The notes beneath the pieces were generated by a model, which saw only the letters and a list, made by a program, of their open reading frames with translations, ran no database searches and was not told the DNA's origin. DNA of 64,000 nucleotides from Arenibacter echinorum (GTDB lineage: Bacteria; Bacteroidota; Bacteroidia; Flavobacteriales; Flavobacteriaceae). The stretch covers positions 1 through 64,000 of the forward strand of contig NZ_QLLN01000007.1 of the NCBI RefSeq assembly GCF_003259375.1. Direction: 5' to 3'. The position numbers and the translations under genes were made by a program. The stretch's first letter is position 1. Each line of letters begins with the position of its first letter. Below, piece by piece: positions 62,772-64,000 of the stretch.

Positions 62772-64000
62772 TTAATTGTAACGACCTCTTCTACCTCCAA
62801 CATCAGGTTTTTTGCCTCCAAACTGATCAAACTTGTAGGTAAAACTTGCCATAAAATACTGCTGTAGTACCGTACCTTGAAAATCCTGAATAAAATCCTC
62901 CCCAGTAGTCCTTCTGGTATTTATATTTTGATCCAACAAATCGTAGGCCAAGACCTTCAAAGTTCCTTTATCTTTCATCATTTGAAGCCCAAGGCTCATA
63001 TTCCAAAAAAGGGCATCCTTTCTAAATCCTGGACCTACATTGCCATTATAACTATATTTCAGATCATTGCCCCATATTAAGTTTTTGGGCCAATAGGTGG
63101 TAACCCTTAGACTGGCATTCTGGGAAGTGAATTTTATATCCTCAACACTTTCCAAATTATAGGTGGTATTGTTAAAGCCTATACCATATCCAGGTTCAAT
63201 CTCTAACTGTTCCTTATAATTATAGGTAGTGGAAATATAGGGGGTAACATCAAAACTTTTTGCCTTTAATTCCACGCCGTTGGTGAAACTTACCTGTCTT
63301 CCATAACTCAATCTTGGCCTTACGTTGAATTTAAGGGTATAGAGACTGTCTTTCTTTATTTGCTTGGAATACCCAACACCCCCGTATCCACTATAATTGC
63401 CATCCACATTGGTATAACGGGTAGTTCTTAAAAAATTATCGTCCGTTGTGGAGATGGCGGACACCCTATCCTTCTGGATATCAAATCCGGTATAAAGAAA
63501 AATTCCGGTTTTATCCTTCCAGTTATAATTGTTGTAATTAAAATCTACGCCGTGGTTAACACTGGGCAACAAATTGGGGTTCCCTATTACTACGTTCAAT
63601 GGGTCATTGATATTGGGAACAGGTTGCAATTGATTTACCGATGGCACATTGAGCCTGGAATTATACCTCAGGTACAAGCGTTTGTTCTTGCCTATATTAT
63701 ACCTAATATTAGTTCTAAACAATAAATTCTTATAGGAATTGGAAAAAGAGGTGTTCTGTAGAAAATCCTGATTCTTAAGATCTGTCATTACATAGGAGGC
63801 ATTGGCCCTAATATTCAATTTTTCACCATTGCTGCGTATTCCAAATGATGGGGACTGTTGAATATTTCCGAAGTTAAAATCTGAACTTAAAGCCGTATTA
63901 AAATCGGTATAGCCATTAGTAGCAGCGTCAAAATCCATTACCTGCTTGGCATTGTCCCTTTGATCATTTCGGTATTCATAACCAAAATCCAAAAACAACT
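62772..64000 (-). CDS. outer membrane beta-barrel family protein (N-terminus beyond window)
   Basis: A C-terminal fragment of more than 408 codons; the start lies beyond 64000. It is beta-barrel throughout, alternating aromatic and polar residues, with many strands bearing YNxxYNW-like patterns and the C-terminal stretch LQQYFMASFTYKFDQFGGKKP. It ends with a basic RRGRYN. This fits the outer membrane beta-barrel family (OMP_b-brl_3), TonB-receptor-like proteins with a CarboxypepD_reg-like N-terminal part. It is convergent with the TPM gene, with a repeat-rich gap of nearly 400 bases. Confidence 0.85.
   Translation of the reverse strand, partial: LFLDFGYEYRNDQRDNAKQVMDFDAATNGYTDFNTALSSDFNFGNIQQSPSFGIRSNGEKLNIRANASYVMTDLKNQDFLQNTSFSNSYKNLLFRTNIRYNIGKNKRLYLRYNSRLNVPSVNQLQPVPNINDPLNVVIGNPNLLPSVNHGVDFNYNNYNWKDKTGIFLYTGFDIQKDRVSAISTTDDNFLRTTRYTNVDGNYSGYGGVGYSKQIKKDSLYTLKFNVRPRLSYGRQVSFTNGVELKAKSFDVTPYISTTYNYKEQLEIEPGYGIGFNNTTYNLESVEDIKFTSQNASLRVTTYWPKNLIWGNDLKYSYNGNVGPGFRKDALFWNMSLGLQMMKDKGTLKVLAYDLLDQNINTRRTTGEDFIQDFQGTVLQQYFMASFTYKFDQFGGKKPDVGGRRGRYN

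Overview
The window is chromosomal DNA of a Bacteroidota bacterium, very probably a marine member of the Flavobacteriaceae. This rests on the SusC/SusD pair, TAnnTTTG-type promoters, GSCFA and DUF4230 proteins, many secreted lipoproteins with an SC or GC lipobox, AT-rich intergenic DNA and the absence of clear Shine-Dalgarno sites. It opens inside the 5' end of a 16S rRNA gene on the minus strand and closes inside an outer membrane beta-barrel gene.

Layout. 1-445: 16S rRNA 5' end and its promoter. 587-7542 (minus): a putative porin and a SusD/SusC pair. 8066-11151: rnhB and a large lipoprotein. 11470-25500: an accessory block of secreted proteins (OmpA-like, kelch, leucine-rich repeat, two collagen-like, beta-propeller and several unknown lipoproteins). 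Within it lie a TPR-CHAT caspase-like protein and, convergent with it, an ECF sigma factor and a membrane TPR protein resembling an anti-sigma factor. 25616-28447: lipB, a YqaE/Pmp3 gene and lysS. 29002-34884: a heme and DUF1553/DUF1501 trio of the kind best known from Planctomycetes. 34995-40790: a PKD lipoprotein, an SLC13 transporter and a zinc metalloprotease. 41011-42108: two tandem small paralogous genes and a strongly structured non-coding stretch. 42384-47279: a Spy-like protein, the hemL operon and DUF5522 and DUF4136 genes. 47510-50589: an aromatic amino acid hydroxylase and a CE15-like esterase. 50617-56427 (minus): DUF4230, a two-component system, unknown secreted proteins and a GSCFA protein. 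56511-62378: alaS, then an M23 peptidase, a MerR regulator, LemA and two TPM proteins. 62384-62758: intergenic repeats. 62772-64000: partial beta-barrel protein.

The strongest lead is the 11-25 kb block. Six transcription units in it are preceded by the same bipartite site, GTTAACC, 15 or 16 bases, then CATTAA; a seventh site has a degenerate second box, and a near match lies at the start of the ECF sigma gene itself. I infer an ECF sigma regulon of surface lipoproteins that also contains a CHAT protease, whose own start codon lies in a long inverted repeat. The second lead is the chain of hairpins at 41736-42108, which no gene explains.
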